From contig JAHLKH010000128.1 in NCBI GenBank assembly GCA_025526915.1, positions 1-64,000 on the forward strand: 64,000 nt of DNA. Direction: 5' to 3'. Below the pieces are notes generated by a model. The model searched no databases, was not told where the DNA came from, and was given only the letters and a program-made list of their open reading frames with translations. Below, one piece after another: positions 30,277 through 42,493 of the stretch (position 1 is the stretch's first letter; every line of letters starts with the position of its first letter). Made by a program: the position numbers and the translations under genes. The DNA is from Entophlyctis helioformis (Eukaryota; Chytridiomycota; Chytridiomycetes; Chytridiales; Chytriomycetaceae).

Positions 30277-31478
30277 ATGGACGTTCTCGCCGAGCTGGAC
30301 GTGCTGCAGGACACGCTGCGCAAGGGTGCGTGCCGTGCTGCTGGCTGCTACTAGCTGCTTGCTGCTTGCTGCTGGCTGCTGGCTGTGTGCACCCGGCCGC
30401 CACCGCCCGCAGCAGCCGCAGCGCTCACATGACGCCACATTGCATCCACACACTGACTGACCGCATGCACCGACGGCGGCTCCAGACCTGGCGCACATTG
30501 GCGAGCAGGACTTCAAGGGTGCGTCCGCTGGCTGACTGGCTGGCTGGCTGCCTATGGCTAATCTGCCTTTCTGTCTGTCTGCTTGCTAACACCCGCAACT
30601 CTGCCGTCCCCGACAGGCCACTGCGGCAGATGCAAAGGTGCGGCTGCCACTGCCTTGTGGTGCCATCGACCGACAGCCGACGGCCGGCCATGGATTGTGT
30701 GCATCTTGGCTGGCGTACTTGGCTGACATGCACCTGGCCGGCATGGACAGAGCCCATCATCGGCAACACGGCAACCACATACACCCAGGACGGCATCCAG
30801 CACATCTTCCACCAGACCTGCTTCACCTGCGAGCTGTGTTCGGTTCGCATCGACGACAAGGCCTTCTACCTGCATGAGGGCCGGCATATCTGCTCTGGCT
30901 GCTACACCAAAAAGGTGCTCGGCCACTGCGATCTGTGCAAGGAGCCCTTTACAGAGACCTCGCTCATCAAGGCCGGTGGCCGCCAGTTCCATCCTCACGT
31001 GGGTGCCAGCGCCGTCTGCTCTGTCCGCTCGTGCTGGCTGGATGCTCTCTGACTGATCCATCATGGCATGCGTGGCATGCGTGGCATCTGTGCCGTGACA
31101 GTGCTTCAAATGCAACAACTGCAAAACACAGCTGGTGGCAACGTACCTAGAAAAGGACGGCGACTTTCTGTGCAAGGCGTGCTACGAGACCATGCATCTG
31201 CCGCTGTGCAGTGGATGCTCGACGCGGATCATGCCCGACGAGAACACTGGCACGATCGTTGCCATCGAATGGAAGGAGCACAAGTACCACCAAGCCTGCT
31301 TTGCGTGCAAGGTTTGTCATGCGTGTCCCACCGCGTCGCATCCGTCCGTGCTGACAAGCGCGCGTTTGGGCTGCCACAGAACTGCGCAAAGCCGTTCACC
31401 GATCTCAAGGCAGTCGCTCACAACAACAACCTGTACTGCAAAGAGTGTTTCGAGGACGAGGCAACGGCCAACGCATGA
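30277..31478 (+). CDS. Three-LIM-domain protein with LD-like N-terminal helix
   Basis: Protein of 219 residues. Exons 30277-30325, 30486-30518, 30617-30637, 30751-30998, 31102-31311 and 31380-31478 close exactly. Three tandem LIM domains follow a short N-terminus: GHCGRCKE to CSGCYTKK; GHCDLCKEPF to CKACYETM; LCSGCSTRI to CKECFED. Each has the C-x2-C, H-x2-C and C-x2-C/D spacing. The first 16 residues (MDVLAELDVLQDTLRK) resemble a paxillin LD motif (LDxLLxxL), so the protein looks like a shortened paxillin/leupaxin-type adaptor. LIM adaptors bind actin-regulatory and signalling partners. Exons 1-3 are very small (49, 33, 21 nt) but all phases agree. Confidence 0.8.
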
Positions 31479-31570
31479 TGGCCCTCTGTCGGCCATCGCC
31501 ATCTGGCCACCACCTGTAGACGCTTGCGCCAAAAGAATGAAACCCCCGCATCTCCTCACATTGCCCGTGT

Positions 31571-33205
31571 TTATTGATCAGGGCCAAGCGGCGGCCCAGA
31601 CATTCGAGAAAAGATGTTGTATTCCGACAGCAGCCCGCTGCGTGGCAAAACGGCAGACCTGAAACTAGCCGAGCGACCCTCGCTGCCCTCATCAACGGTG
31701 TCGTCGTCGCTCCCCAGCGAGTGATCATGGAACACACTCGCCAAGTCGTCCATCACAGGCGGATCGCCGTGGCGGAAGAGTTTCCCAACAGCGAAGCCGA
31801 GCATGCCCGCGGTGTGTCCAACAAACATCCGATCGCGCGACACGCACAGTGCTGTGAACGAGAGCGATGGGTCAGATACGAGACACCGCGCAACGCGCAG
31901 CCGCGTGCGGTTGTAGAGGTTGACTCTGCCGTCCCAGCCGCAGGTGACGAGCCGGTCGACACCCGTCCCTCCGTCCATGGCCGAGATAAACTGCCGGTGC
32001 TCCGGCACATAGGACCGCCGTGTTTTCGTGATGTTGCCATCAGGACCAAGCTGCCATTCGTCCAGAATGCCGTAGCTGCGGTGGCCGCCTGCAGACAAAA
32101 AGGTGGACACAGTCGGCGGCGCTGTGCTTGATGACGCCGATGCCGACGATCGACTGCATGCCAGGCTGTGGGCATGTGTGCCGGTGAACACGACTTGCCG
32201 CGACGTAAACCGCCGCATGTCCACGACCGTCAGGTTGTTGAACCGGCCGCCACACACAATGGACTGCGACGGTGTGTCCACAAGCGTGCTGAGAACGCAT
32301 CCTTCCATGGTGCACGACAGCGACGCTGCTGCAGATGCCGCGGACGACGGTGCGCGCGCGTCCCAGATCTTGACAGTCGAGTCTGCCGATCCAGTGACGA
32401 CGGTGTAGGGCGTGTGCCCCGATATGGACACGACCGCGCTCTTGTGAAGGCCGGCCGACGCAATGAGCCTGCCTGTCTCCAGATCGCGCTGGTGCACCGC
32501 CCCGCCCCACGACGTGTAGAGATGCCGCGCGTCGGCATGGCAAGTGGCCGTCGCACCGGCAACACGCGACTCACGTCCGACTGGCCTGCTCCCGCGGCTG
32601 CTCGACGACGGCGAGGAGCTGCTGCTGCTGCTGCTGCTGCCGTCCAGATCGCGTGTCTGCACGCACGAGTAGACCGACGCCGGCGTTGCTGCGTGCGGCC
32701 GCCAGTACTTGACCGTGGCATCGCTCGCCACCGACACCACGACATTGCCCGTGTCGCCGTCGATGCCGCTGCCACCACCACCACCACCACCACCACCACC
32801 GCCAGACGGCCCCCGATCGAGATGCACGATGCGCCACACGACGCCCGCGTGCGTCTCTGCAGGCGACGACCCAAACGCCACGGGCGCCAGGCTCGAGAAG
32901 CGCCAGCGGTACTCTGCGCGCCAGTCGGTGCGGCCGCCGCTGGCTGCGCCGTGCGCCGAGGCGGGGCCCTGCAGCGCGGGCTTGGACGGCGGCGCGGCCG
33001 TGCGAGCGTTGTACAGCCGCAGCCACACGGCCGGGTCGTGCGCCAGCCGGTGGAACTGGCGCGACACGCCCGCCAGTGCCGCCACCTGGTCGGCCGCCAG
33101 ATGCGCAAACACCCGCAGCAGCAGCTCGTCGGGCAGCGCATGCGTCGTCGTCGTCGTCGTTGTTGTCGTCGTCGTTGTTGTGGTCGTCGTTGTGGTCGCG
33201 TTCAT
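31571..33205 (-). CDS. F-box/WD40-repeat protein
   Basis: Single-exon protein of 544 residues. A poly-Thr run is followed by an F-box (LPDELLLRVFAHLAADQVAA, then VSRQFHRLAHDPAVWLRLYN). The WD40 region includes VVSVASDATVKYWRP, VVTGSADSTVKIWDAR, SIVCGGRFNNLTVVDMRR and VTCGWDGRVNLYNR. This is the architecture of SCF substrate receptors such as Cdc4/FBXW7, but I cannot assign an orthologue. Poly-Thr, poly-Gly and poly-Ser tracts come from microsatellites. The start codon is only 87 bp from the divergent nexin start. Confidence 0.8.
   Translation of the reverse strand: MNATTTTTTTTTTTTTTTTTTHALPDELLLRVFAHLAADQVAALAGVSRQFHRLAHDPAVWLRLYNARTAAPPSKPALQGPASAHGAASGGRTDWRAEYRWRFSSLAPVAFGSSPAETHAGVVWRIVHLDRGPSGGGGGGGGGGGSGIDGDTGNVVVSVASDATVKYWRPHAATPASVYSCVQTRDLDGSSSSSSSSSPSSSSRGSRPVGRESRVAGATATCHADARHLYTSWGGAVHQRDLETGRLIASAGLHKSAVVSISGHTPYTVVTGSADSTVKIWDARAPSSAASAAASLSCTMEGCVLSTLVDTPSQSIVCGGRFNNLTVVDMRRFTSRQVVFTGTHAHSLACSRSSASASSSTAPPTVSTFLSAGGHRSYGILDEWQLGPDGNITKTRRSYVPEHRQFISAMDGGTGVDRLVTCGWDGRVNLYNRTRLRVARCLVSDPSLSFTALCVSRDRMFVGHTAGMLGFAVGKLFRHGDPPVMDDLASVFHDHSLGSDDDTVDEGSEGRSASFRSAVLPRSGLLSEYNIFSRMSGPPLGPDQ
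33143..33200. repeat. GTC/GTT trinucleotide tract encoding poly-Thr
   Basis: About 18 triplets directly after the start codon of the F-box/WD40 gene (minus strand ACN codons). Length variation here would change the distance between the start and the F-box. Confidence 0.85.
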
Positions 33206-33292
33206 CCGAGATTGGGTTTGCGTTGCTTTGACAAGCGGCGTTACAACCGCTTCAGCAAGACCAACACACGCACACACACACAAGCAGCCGCC

Positions 33293-36200
33293 ATGAGCCT
33301 GCGCCTCGCCCGCCAGCTGTACGAGAGCGTGCGCGACCACCCGCGGGTGTACCTGGTGCTGCTGCTCGCGCCGCCGCTCGCCCAGCTGTCGCCGCTCGTC
33401 TACAACGCCGCGTACCACCTGGCCATCCTGTTTGCCGGCGCCGTCGTCTTTGCCTTCTGGACCGCCATATCCGACGTCCTGCACCACCGCCGCGACATCA
33501 GCCGCATCCGCACGGGCGCCGCACACTTCTTCCAGCACGACGCCGACGCTCGCCAGATCGCCGCCTCCGGCGGGCTGCCCATCCGCGAGTACCCGCTGGC
33601 GTCCACCGCCGGCTGGGCCAAGATCGCCGCCAACCGCCTGCGCGAGTCCGGCCCGTTCAAGCCAAGACGCTACGTCGCCCACGATCGCATCCAGGACCTC
33701 CTCAACGAGCTCGTCGGCCTCATCTGCCGCGACTTTGTGCGCTCGTGGTACACCCCCGCCATCAGCGACGAGCCGGCCTTTGTCAGCCGTGTGGAGCAGG
33801 CGCTGCACTTTGCCTTTGCCGAGCTCAAGACCCGCATCGACCGCATCGACACTGTGCAGCTCCTCGTCTCCAGGATCGTGCCTGCCCTCACCACCCACGT
33901 GCGCGAGGTGCGCAAGGCAGAGTACATGCTCAGCGGCGAGCGTGTCCAGCGCAGAAACGCGGACGGCTCGGACGAGACGGACCATCTGCTGGCACGCTTC
34001 TACATGAACGGCAGCCTGCACCCTGCCGTGTCGTGCACAGCCGCACCCAACCCCGAGCTCGAGCGGTCGTATTTCCGCTCGCGGGTCAAGACCATCCTCC
34101 CGTACATCTTTCCCAAGAACGAGGTCGGCAGCCGCATCCTCTCGACGCTGCTGCGCGAGGTCCTGGTGTGCCGCATCCTGCAGCCCATTGTGGACACGTT
34201 CAGCGATCCAGACTACTGGAACCAGACGTTTGACACGCTTGCCGAGACGCTCAAGCAGCAGGAGCCGTCCTCTGCGTCGCAGTCGGGCCGTGGCGGCGGC
34301 GACAACCCGCTTGACCTGGACGACCTGGATTTCGCTGGTGGCGGTGGCGGCGGCGCACCGAAACCGCTCAACGCCGACGAGTTTATCAAGCAGATCAAGA
34401 GCTGCGACGATGTGCAGGAGGCCTACGCCATCCGCAACGCCATCGAGACCGAGATCCAGATCAAGCGGAGCGAGATCTTTGGCTATGAGGGCGACGACAT
34501 TGTCAATGGCGTCAAGGTCGCCAAAATCCGGTCGTATATTGATCGGCTTCAAGGCGCGTACAAGCGGATCGAGAAACGCATCGTGGGTCTCAACACGGCT
34601 GCAGCGAGGAAGAAGGCGGCCATGGGTGCTGTCGGGGGTGCCGGTGCTGGTGTTGGCAGCGGCGCTGCCGGGGTGTCAAGTGTGCGCGGCAGTGCGGACA
34701 CCGAAGACACGACGTCCGACCGCATGTCGCTATCCACCATCCTGGACAACCAACTCATGCTGTCGTATTTCACCGACTACATGGAAACAACCGACCGGCT
34801 TCCGCTCGTTCTCTTCTGGGCTCAATGCTCCACGCTGCTCGCCCAGTTTGGGCTGGCCGACGTTCTCAGCCTCCAGGACCTCGACGAGAGCATCGAGCTG
34901 CACTCGTCGTTTGCCGATTCCGTCTGGGATATCCCGAGCCTCGCACAAGAAATCCAGAGCATCATCAAGATCTTTGTGGCGCGGGATGCACCGTCACGGC
35001 TCGCGGATCTGTCGGCGGCCACGGTCAAGGGCCTCCTGGTGCTCTCGGATCTGTTGGATAACTGCAGCATGGACGCTGTGCGTGAAGCGCTCGTGGTGCG
35101 CGGCGATCTGCAGCTACTGGTGCGTGCGCTGTCCGAGGTGTACCACGTCATGGACCGCGACGATTTTCCAGTGTTTGCGCGCAGTCCCATGTACGCGCGT
35201 ATGATGGACCATGTTGCTGCGGTGGATGCTGGGCTTTCGCCGCCGCTGCAATCGATGACAGAGTTTGGTGCCTCACAGAGTGCGACGCCTGCGCGAATGA
35301 GCCTCGTGCGACAGCCTGCGCATGAAGATGGCGCTGGTGCGGGCGAGCGCGTGTCCAATGACTCTGAGCGCAGTTGGAATGACAACGGGCCGGCGGCAGG
35401 ACATGGCGGCGACGACGAAATTGCTGCCATGGACGACAGCCAGCGAAAGAACAAGGGTCTGAGCCTGATTGGGTCCATGTTCAAGGGCAAATGGCGGTCG
35501 CCTGAAAAGCGCGGGACGATGGGCGACGATGACGTGAGCCAGCCGGCGCCACTGCCTGTGCGCGTGGACGGCACGCCCAACATCGAAGGCGAACTGCACT
35601 CGATCGTCAACAGCGAAGAAAACTCGTTTGTGGCGCTGCTGCGCAAGAAGGCGTCCAAGCGGTTCCACGGCGACGACCGCACAAACTCGCGCGACGAGCT
35701 GGCCAAAGACGTTTACCGTGACGACAAGAGCGGTGGAGTGCAGCAGTCCATGACACCTGGCGCGTCGGGATCTGTCGCGGATTTGAGTGCCATGGGCAGC
35801 ATGAGCACCAGCACCAACAACCTGGCGCAGGGCGGCGATGGCGTTGCCCCGCTTGGCGATAGCAACAAGGGCGTGTTCATCTTCCCGTCGTTCAAGCGCC
35901 GCAGCCGCCATTCAGAGAAACCCGTGTCCCCAACACCGCCGACGTTGCCCCTGGCGGCTGCCGTGCCAGATGTGGTGCCGGCTGAACGGCCTCGATCCGA
36001 CTCGTTTGGTGCTGTCATGCGCAGGGATTTCGGTGCACGTCGGGCGCGCAGCAGCTCGCTGGGGGATACTGACCGGCTGCCGCAGCTGATTGTCACACAG
36101 ACGCCTTCTTCTACGAGTTTGGCGAGCCATTCCGTCGCGTCGGTCTCTCACGGGCGGACCCATCATTCTGGGCAGCAACAGCAGCAGCAGCAGCAGCTTC

Positions 36201-38611
36201 AACACTGGCAGTGGCTTCGTTGTCAAGTCGGCGCGGTCGGGATCGGTTAGTGGCGCCAATCCTGCTGGGATGCTTGGGGTGTCGGGTGCTTCCAGTCAGG
36301 GCCACACGCCTGCCTCATCGCCTCTGCCGTTCTACACTGCCGCTCTGCCGCCACGCGCCACTCAGAGCCAAGGCGGCTCTGGATCTGCCTCTGGCTCTGC
36401 TCCAAGCTCAATTGACACGGGCGGCTTTCTGAGCCAAGTGGATCAGGTTGTGGGTGCCGCCAACAACGCCAACGCGTCCAATAGCAATGCCAGCAACCCA
36501 GTCACCATCGGATCAGCTACAGCCGCCTCGCGCACTCCGCAGCTGGGAGCCGGACCAGCAGAGAGCCTCTCGCCTGAACACAACCAGCTGCGCAGCCGTC
36601 GCTCCGTGTCGCCTCTCCTTAACATGATGCTGCCAGGCGAGCAGTCCAGCTCCCAGCCGCTTGCAGACGACCTGTCCGACACCAACCTCTCCTCCTCCCT
36701 CGCCGACATTGCCGACTCTGACCAAGAGGGACTCTCCAAAGCCCAGGGCGACGACGACGACGCCGCCATGCAGCTGGACGGCGTCGAGATGCTCAGTTTT
36801 GCAGGCGTGCCGCGCACGCGCGACCAGATTCTCGCGCGGTATCGCAGCGACCAGGACATCTTGCCGCCCATCATCATGGTGCCACGGCGAGTGCTGCAGC
36901 TCAATGACGAGATTGCCCGGCTGCGGACGGAGATGGAGGAGTCGGTGCGCCAGAAGGAGGCGCTCGAGGCGTCTTTGCCGCGCGGGCTGCAGGATGGCGG
37001 GACAGGCGGTGGGCCTGCGAGCGAGACGAGTGTGGCGACGCAGAAACAGATCCAGGCATTGCATTATATGCGTGTGGGCATGGAGCAGGAGCGGCGGCGG
37101 TTGCTGGAAGAGAAGCGTGCTCTTGAGCTGGACGAGCTTGACAAGATGATCATGCCGGTATGTTGCTGCATTTGCTGCTGTATTGCCATTACAGCTCTTG
37201 GACGTATGTATGTGTGTGTTTGATGGCGACAACTGACCATGCTGAGCCATGGCTGTGCCATTGACAGGACCGCACCGTCATTTCGATTGGCGAGTCGCAG
37301 ATTGCGCACGAGGACGGAAAGGAGTACGCAGTGTATCCCGTGCAAGTGCAGCGCATCAACATGGACGGCGCCGTGTCGGGCTGGATCGTCATGCGGCGGT
37401 ACAGCGAGTTCCTCTCGATGCACCATGCTCTCCGCGCCAAGTTCCCGCAGCTCGTCAAAGAGTCGGACATGCCGGGCAAGATGCTCAACAGCATCATCAA
37501 GCTCAAGAACAAGACGCTCGAGATGCGGCGCGCGTCGCTTGAAAAGTACCTGCAGAGCCTGCTGCGGCAGATGGATGTGTGCCGGTCGGTCGAGTTCCGC
37601 AAGTTTGTGTGCCATCCGGAAATCTCGCGGCTGATGTTCTCGTCCGACGGCAACGAGCAGACGGCCAAGCGATCGTTCTTCCGCAATATCTTCCAGACGG
37701 TCGATGAGGGCATTGACACGTTCAGACAGAAACTGCGGCCCTCTGGACAGCAACAGCAGCAGCAACAGCAGCAACCGACGATCTCGCCAATGGATGCCCA
37801 GCAGCAGATGCACATGATGATGATGCAGGCGACGCCCATGCCCGCGAACGGGATGTATCCCATCTACGGTTCTGTGCCAGGTTACAGCCCAATGTCAGGC
37901 GCGCCGTCGAGTGGGTCGCCGCCGTCCAACCCACTGACGCCGTACGGAATGCAGCAGACGTCTCCTGGGTTCCTCACAACACTACCAGGCAATCTGGACC
38001 CTCAGCAGCAGGCCCAGCTTCTCCAGCTCCAGCAGCACCAGATCCAGATGCAGATGGCGCTGCCAAGTGGCGGTGGCAGTGCGGGCGGGCCAGGATCAGA
38101 GTACGGCATTCCCGCAGGCAGTGTTGGGCAGCAGGCTTCGGCCACCGACGCGATGATTGACCTGTTCATTGAGCTGTTTGAGCTCAAGGAACGCAACAAC
38201 TGGCTGCGGCGCCAAGCCGTCGTGCTGTTCCTCCAGCAGCTGTTTGGCGGCACGGTGGAGCGGCGGGTGACCGAGTCGCTGCGGTGGGCAGTGGGCGAAG
38301 AGAACGTGGCCATGACGCTCTCGACGATCCGCACGACCATGTGGCCCAAGGACGTGTTCGACCCGCAGTTTCCCGTGCGTTCGGTCGAGGCCAAGCGGCG
38401 GACGCGTGCCGATGCGCAGGAGAAGCTGGCGACGCTTCTGCCGGACATGGTGGGCAGCATGGTTGGGCGGCAGAACGCGCGGCGCGGGGCAGTGCGATGG
38501 TGCGCGTTGTTCCAGAACCGCCGGCTCAACCAGCATCTGGTGCATGTCGTGGTCGACGAGCTGCTGGCGGCGCTGTTTCCAGAAGTTGTGCAGCTGCAGA
38601 CGCTGCCGTAG
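33293..38611 (+). CDS. PXA-RGS-PX sorting nexin (Mdm1/SNX13/SNX14/SNX25 family)
   Basis: Predicted ER-anchored tether of about 1,735 residues. Exons 33293-37157 and 37268-38611. The N-terminus has membrane helices (VYLVLLLAPPLAQLSPLVY; HLAILFAGAVVFAFWTAI). A PXA domain follows (HDRIQDLLNELVGLICRDFV, IFPKNEVGSRILSTLLREVL), then an RGS domain (LSTILDNQLMLSYFTDYMET to YHVMDRDDFPVFARSPMYARM), a long disordered linker, a PX domain (DGKEYAVYPVQVQRI, WIVMRRYSEFLSMHHAL, KYLQSLLRQMD) and a nexin C-terminal domain (ELFELKERNNWLRRQAVVLF). Mdm1-type proteins act at ER-vacuole/lipid-droplet contacts. One extra base near 36,130, inside the low-complexity linker, changes frame; removing it gives a whole-codon total. 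Confidence 0.83.
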
Positions 38612-38664
38612 GAGCTGCTATAAATACATGAACAGCCACTGTGGGCATGCAGGATCGGTTCAAG

Positions 38665-38712
38665 GTGCATGCTGGTGTGCAAGCTGGTGTGCATGCTGGT
38701 GTGCAAGCTGGT
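38665..38712. repeat. 12-bp minisatellite (gtgtgcaagctg / gtgtgcatgctg)
   Basis: Four alternating 12-bp units in the 215-bp spacer between the nexin stop and the WD40/PIP gene start. Nothing else is seen in the spacer. Confidence 0.85.
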
Positions 38713-38826
38713 GCACACATCAGCTAGGCAGGCATGTGCCGCTGGATGCCACTGGATGCCGCCAGATGGACCACAAAAGCGCCGGGCGTGCCGCGAGCGG
38801 GTTTGCTGCAGTCGCTTTGATTTGAC

Positions 38827-41800
38827 ATGTCCAGTGGCAGCCCCAGCGGTGTCCGGCTGTCCAACGCCAGGCAGACGACGCTGCAGCGCTTTCTCGTGCA
38901 GCAGCCCGCCAAGACGCCTGCGACTGTGGTTGCGGCTTCTGCAGCTGCTACGGCTGCTATGGCCATGGCCATGGACGACCACATGGCGACCGCTGCGTCT
39001 GCTGCGTCCGCGGACAAGGAGAACGTCTGCGCCAACGTCGCCGCCAGCGTCTCGGCCAGCACGTCACCTGCAAGCGCCGTATCTGCTCCGTTGGCCCACA
39101 GCGCCAAGACTCCTGCTGCTGCCGGCAGCCCCGCCGCCCGCCTGCATGGCGCTGCTGCCCCTTCTGCTGCTTCGTCGGCGTCGTCGGCAACGGCGTCGCC
39201 CTCTGCGCTCGGCTCTGTGCCCTTGGCTGTCGCCGCCCAACACAGCCTGCTCTCGCGCCTTCCAGGCTCGCAGTCCAGACAAGCACCGGCACCGGCACCA
39301 GCACCAGCACCTGCACCAGCTCCTGCCCATACCCACATCCATGCCGACAGCGCCGCAGTCCAGTCTGCAGTGGATTTGTGCAACAGCAGCGGCCAGGCAG
39401 ATCTACGCCCTTCCATCGCAGATCTGGACTACGATCTTGGTACCGTTCTCGTGCCTGATACGCCCGTCGAAGACCGATGCTTTGACGACACTGTCCAGCA
39501 GCACACCACCGCCACTGCCACTGCCACCACCACCAGCAGCAAACACATCAACGACGAGCAAGACGACCAGGACGACGACATGGAGATTGACATCATGAGC
39601 ATCATCTCGCCGCCTGTTGCCCCGACTCTGCCCAAGACCAACCCCGTCATATCACTGGATCTCAGCAACGGCAGTGGACAGCCACAGCTGCGACAGACTG
39701 CCATCGACATTGCCGTCGCTGCGTCTCTGTCTGTGATCGGCCCTGGCGCAGTCAAAGCTGAAACACTACCACACACTCGAGATACAAGCCCAACGGCCGC
39801 GCCAACGATGGACGGCCTTTCAGATGCAAACAGCTGTGCACGTCCGTCTGCCAAGTTGGAAGCCGCGACAGAGACCCATGCAGAGAGTGCTGCTGCATCG
39901 CAGTCTCTTCACGCGGCACAGCTGTCTCAGTCGCAGAAGCTCGGTGGCACAGCGACTACAACGTCTGCACCTGGGCATACCACGGATGGCGCGTTATCAG
40001 AGACCTCGACCACAAAGGAAACAACAGCAACCAAGAAACGAAAAACCAAGACTGCCTCTGCAACCACAACTGCAAAGTCAGGTTGGTGCTCAGATTTCAT
40101 GGGTGCTGGGATCTCCTCTGTTGCTGCTGACGCTTTGTGCAACTCACGCTCAGCAGATCGGCCTCGAAAGCCCAAGGTAGGCAGCAGTCCCTGGAATGCA
40201 ATCAGCGTTGCATTGACTTGCTAACAGTCGCTGGCAACTAGACCCAGCCCAAGCCAGTGGAAGCCATGGATGTGCAGGCACCTCCGCCCCCGCCACCGTC
40301 CATGCGGCCAGGAAAAGACGTCGAGGTAGCGTGCACTGGCATTCGTCTGAGGCATGCCCAGCCTAACATCACATGCAGCCCATCCCACTCAAAGTCAACC
40401 CCGCGTATGTGTCGACACTCGAGACGGACGCGCCAGACTCGTACTGGGAGGATCCTGGTGTCCACGAGGACCCAAACTCTATGATCGCATACATTGGCAT
40501 TGACTGCCCGCTTGAACTTGTTCAGGGAACTGCCATCAGCGATCGAAGTGAGTGCATGTCACGAGTCTATGGGTTCCATTGGCGATGCTGGCTCTGACAT
40601 GGATTGGATTGGTGTGATGTGCTCCATGGCAGGCCCCATCACTGGCATGACACTCTCGCCAGACGGAACCATGCTCGTCACGTTCTCCAACAGTGGCTCT
40701 GCGTGCTTCTGGGACCTGGACGATTTCTCGCTCGTCCAGGTTCTTCGTGATACCAAGGTGCGTGGGCATGCACTCGCTACATGGCGAGCAAGTGTTGCTT
40801 ATCATGTTCACTTGACTTGGCAGGAAGAGGATATCGACGAGCTGTATGTTGGACGGTTCACGCCCAACTCGCGCCATCTTGTGGTTGGCGGGAAGCTCAA
40901 GGACCGCCAGCGCTGGTCAGAGCAGGACGAAGACAACCACATCCTGCCATGTCCGCTCAAGGTCTCTTTTCCTGTCTGCTGCCAGCTGCCAAGACTACCA
41001 TGGATGCCGTTCATGCGCTGACCATGCTCCGGACAGGTGTTTGACCTTGAGACGGGACAGGTTATTGAAAGGCTTGAAGGCCACGAAGAGGAGGTGCTGT
41101 GCATCAAGTCGGCCGTGTTCAAGGGCCAAAACTACTTTCTGTCCACCAGCCAGGATGGATACATTATCAAGTGGCATGTCTCCAAGGACTGGACGTGAGT
41201 ATTGCTCGCAGACTTGGGGTGAAGCAGAGGCACAGGACGGCATATCTGACACCGCAGATGGCAGGATGCTCTTGGACCGCAACTGGATGAGAGATGGCGT
41301 GACGTGCATGGCGTTTACAGTCTCGTTCCTGCCACACACGGGCAACAAGTACTTTGTGGCGGCGTGCGACGACAATATCCGACTCTACGACTTTGAGCAT
41401 GCACAGGTGGCTCTCTGGAAGACTTTTGATCATCCATTCCTGCGTGCGTGCCGAGACTGACGCTCTCTCTTTCCATGACGGCAACAGCTGCAGCAGACAT
41501 TCCCCAATATTTATTCGTACTACTGCGACTGTGTCAAGGTTGTGAGGTGTCTGGATTTCCCACAGCCGCCGGCGTCCTGGGCAAACGCCATTGCGGAGCC
41601 CGACAAACCCATGTTCGCGTACTTGATCAGCCGCGGAGTCGAGATGCTGGATGCTGAAAACAGCACAGTCAGTACGTTCCCGTGCGCATTTCCCGACTCG
41701 TTTGGCCCCTGACCGTATTGCTCAACGCTGCATGGCAACACCAGACTCGATTCCCAACACGGTGCGGCTACACAAGCTTGTGTACCCCAGCGTGTTTGGC

Positions 41801-42313
41801 CAGCCGTTCAGGCTCGAGGAAGAGCGTCGGTATCACCACGAAATGTACCGGTCCAACTCATGGCTGATCAAGGTCACGAGTAATGGCCGCTATGTTGCCG
41901 CACCGACGTACGACGGCAATGTGTGTCTGTTCAATCTCGAGACGGGCGACATGGTTGGCATTCTGCAAGATCACGATGGTATGGCGGGATGTGCATGCGC
42001 TGCTTCTCCAGCGGCCCAGTGGCTCACTGTTTGCTGCTGCAGGCATCGAAGTTCGCGATGTCATCTTCCATCCACGCCAGAAGCTGCTGCTGACCTGTGC
42101 CGACGGTAAGTGCTTGCTGGCTGCTCTGCCAGGGCCAACGAATGCAACTGGGCTGATGCGGTGCACCGTCTAGACGGCACGGTCAAGGTCTACCGGCAGC
42201 CGGTGCTGCAGGGGAACGGAGAGGGAGACGGAGACGGAGAAGGAGACGGAGCCGACGACGATCAGGAGGATGTCGACGATCGGCAGGGCAATGACGACAT
42301 TTGCATGGAATGA
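38827..42313 (+). CDS. WD40 protein with N-terminal PIP-box-like motif
   Basis: Protein of 903 residues. Exons 38827-40081, 40157-40176, 40242-40325, 40379-40547, 40633-40757, 40824-40961, 41037-41194, 41265-41406, 41488-41671, 41745-41978, 42043-42105 and 42174-42313. Near the start is QTTLQRFLVQQP, close to a PCNA-interacting (PIP) box. About 400 low-complexity residues with acidic and basic (KKRKTK) patches follow. The second half is a WD40 propeller: PITGMTLSPDGTMLVTFSNS, FWDLDDFSLVQVL, LEGHEEEVLCIKS, STSQDGYIIKWHVS, AACDDNIRLYDFEH, SNGRYVAAPTYDGNVCLFNL and FHPRQKLLLTCADG. The tail is acidic. I do not recognise the orthologue; a nuclear chromatin or replication role is only inferred. The exon 8/9 junction (weak GTGGCT donor) is the least secure. 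Confidence 0.72.
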
Positions 42314-42493
42314 AGACTGCGATTCTTCCACCTTCCATGCCACCGCCGGCCGTCGCGTTCCGCAACCCTGGCCTGCGCGTCGTGACGTGTCTGACGTCGC
42401 GTGGCGTGCTCGCAGCATAAAACGGCCGCGGCCGCTGTGCACCTTGCCCGCACGCCCCCAAACCCCTCCACAGCAGCAGCAACCCACAGCAAC

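Noticed and set aside
32168..33292. N-terminal extension of the nexin frame upstream of 33293
   Set aside because: Arg/His-rich antisense of the F-box/WD40 gene; the membrane-helix start at 33293 fits the family.
33206..34552. Upstream extension of the F-box/WD40 frame on the minus strand
   Set aside because: Antisense of the nexin PXA domain; poly-Thr start at 33205 directly precedes the F-box.
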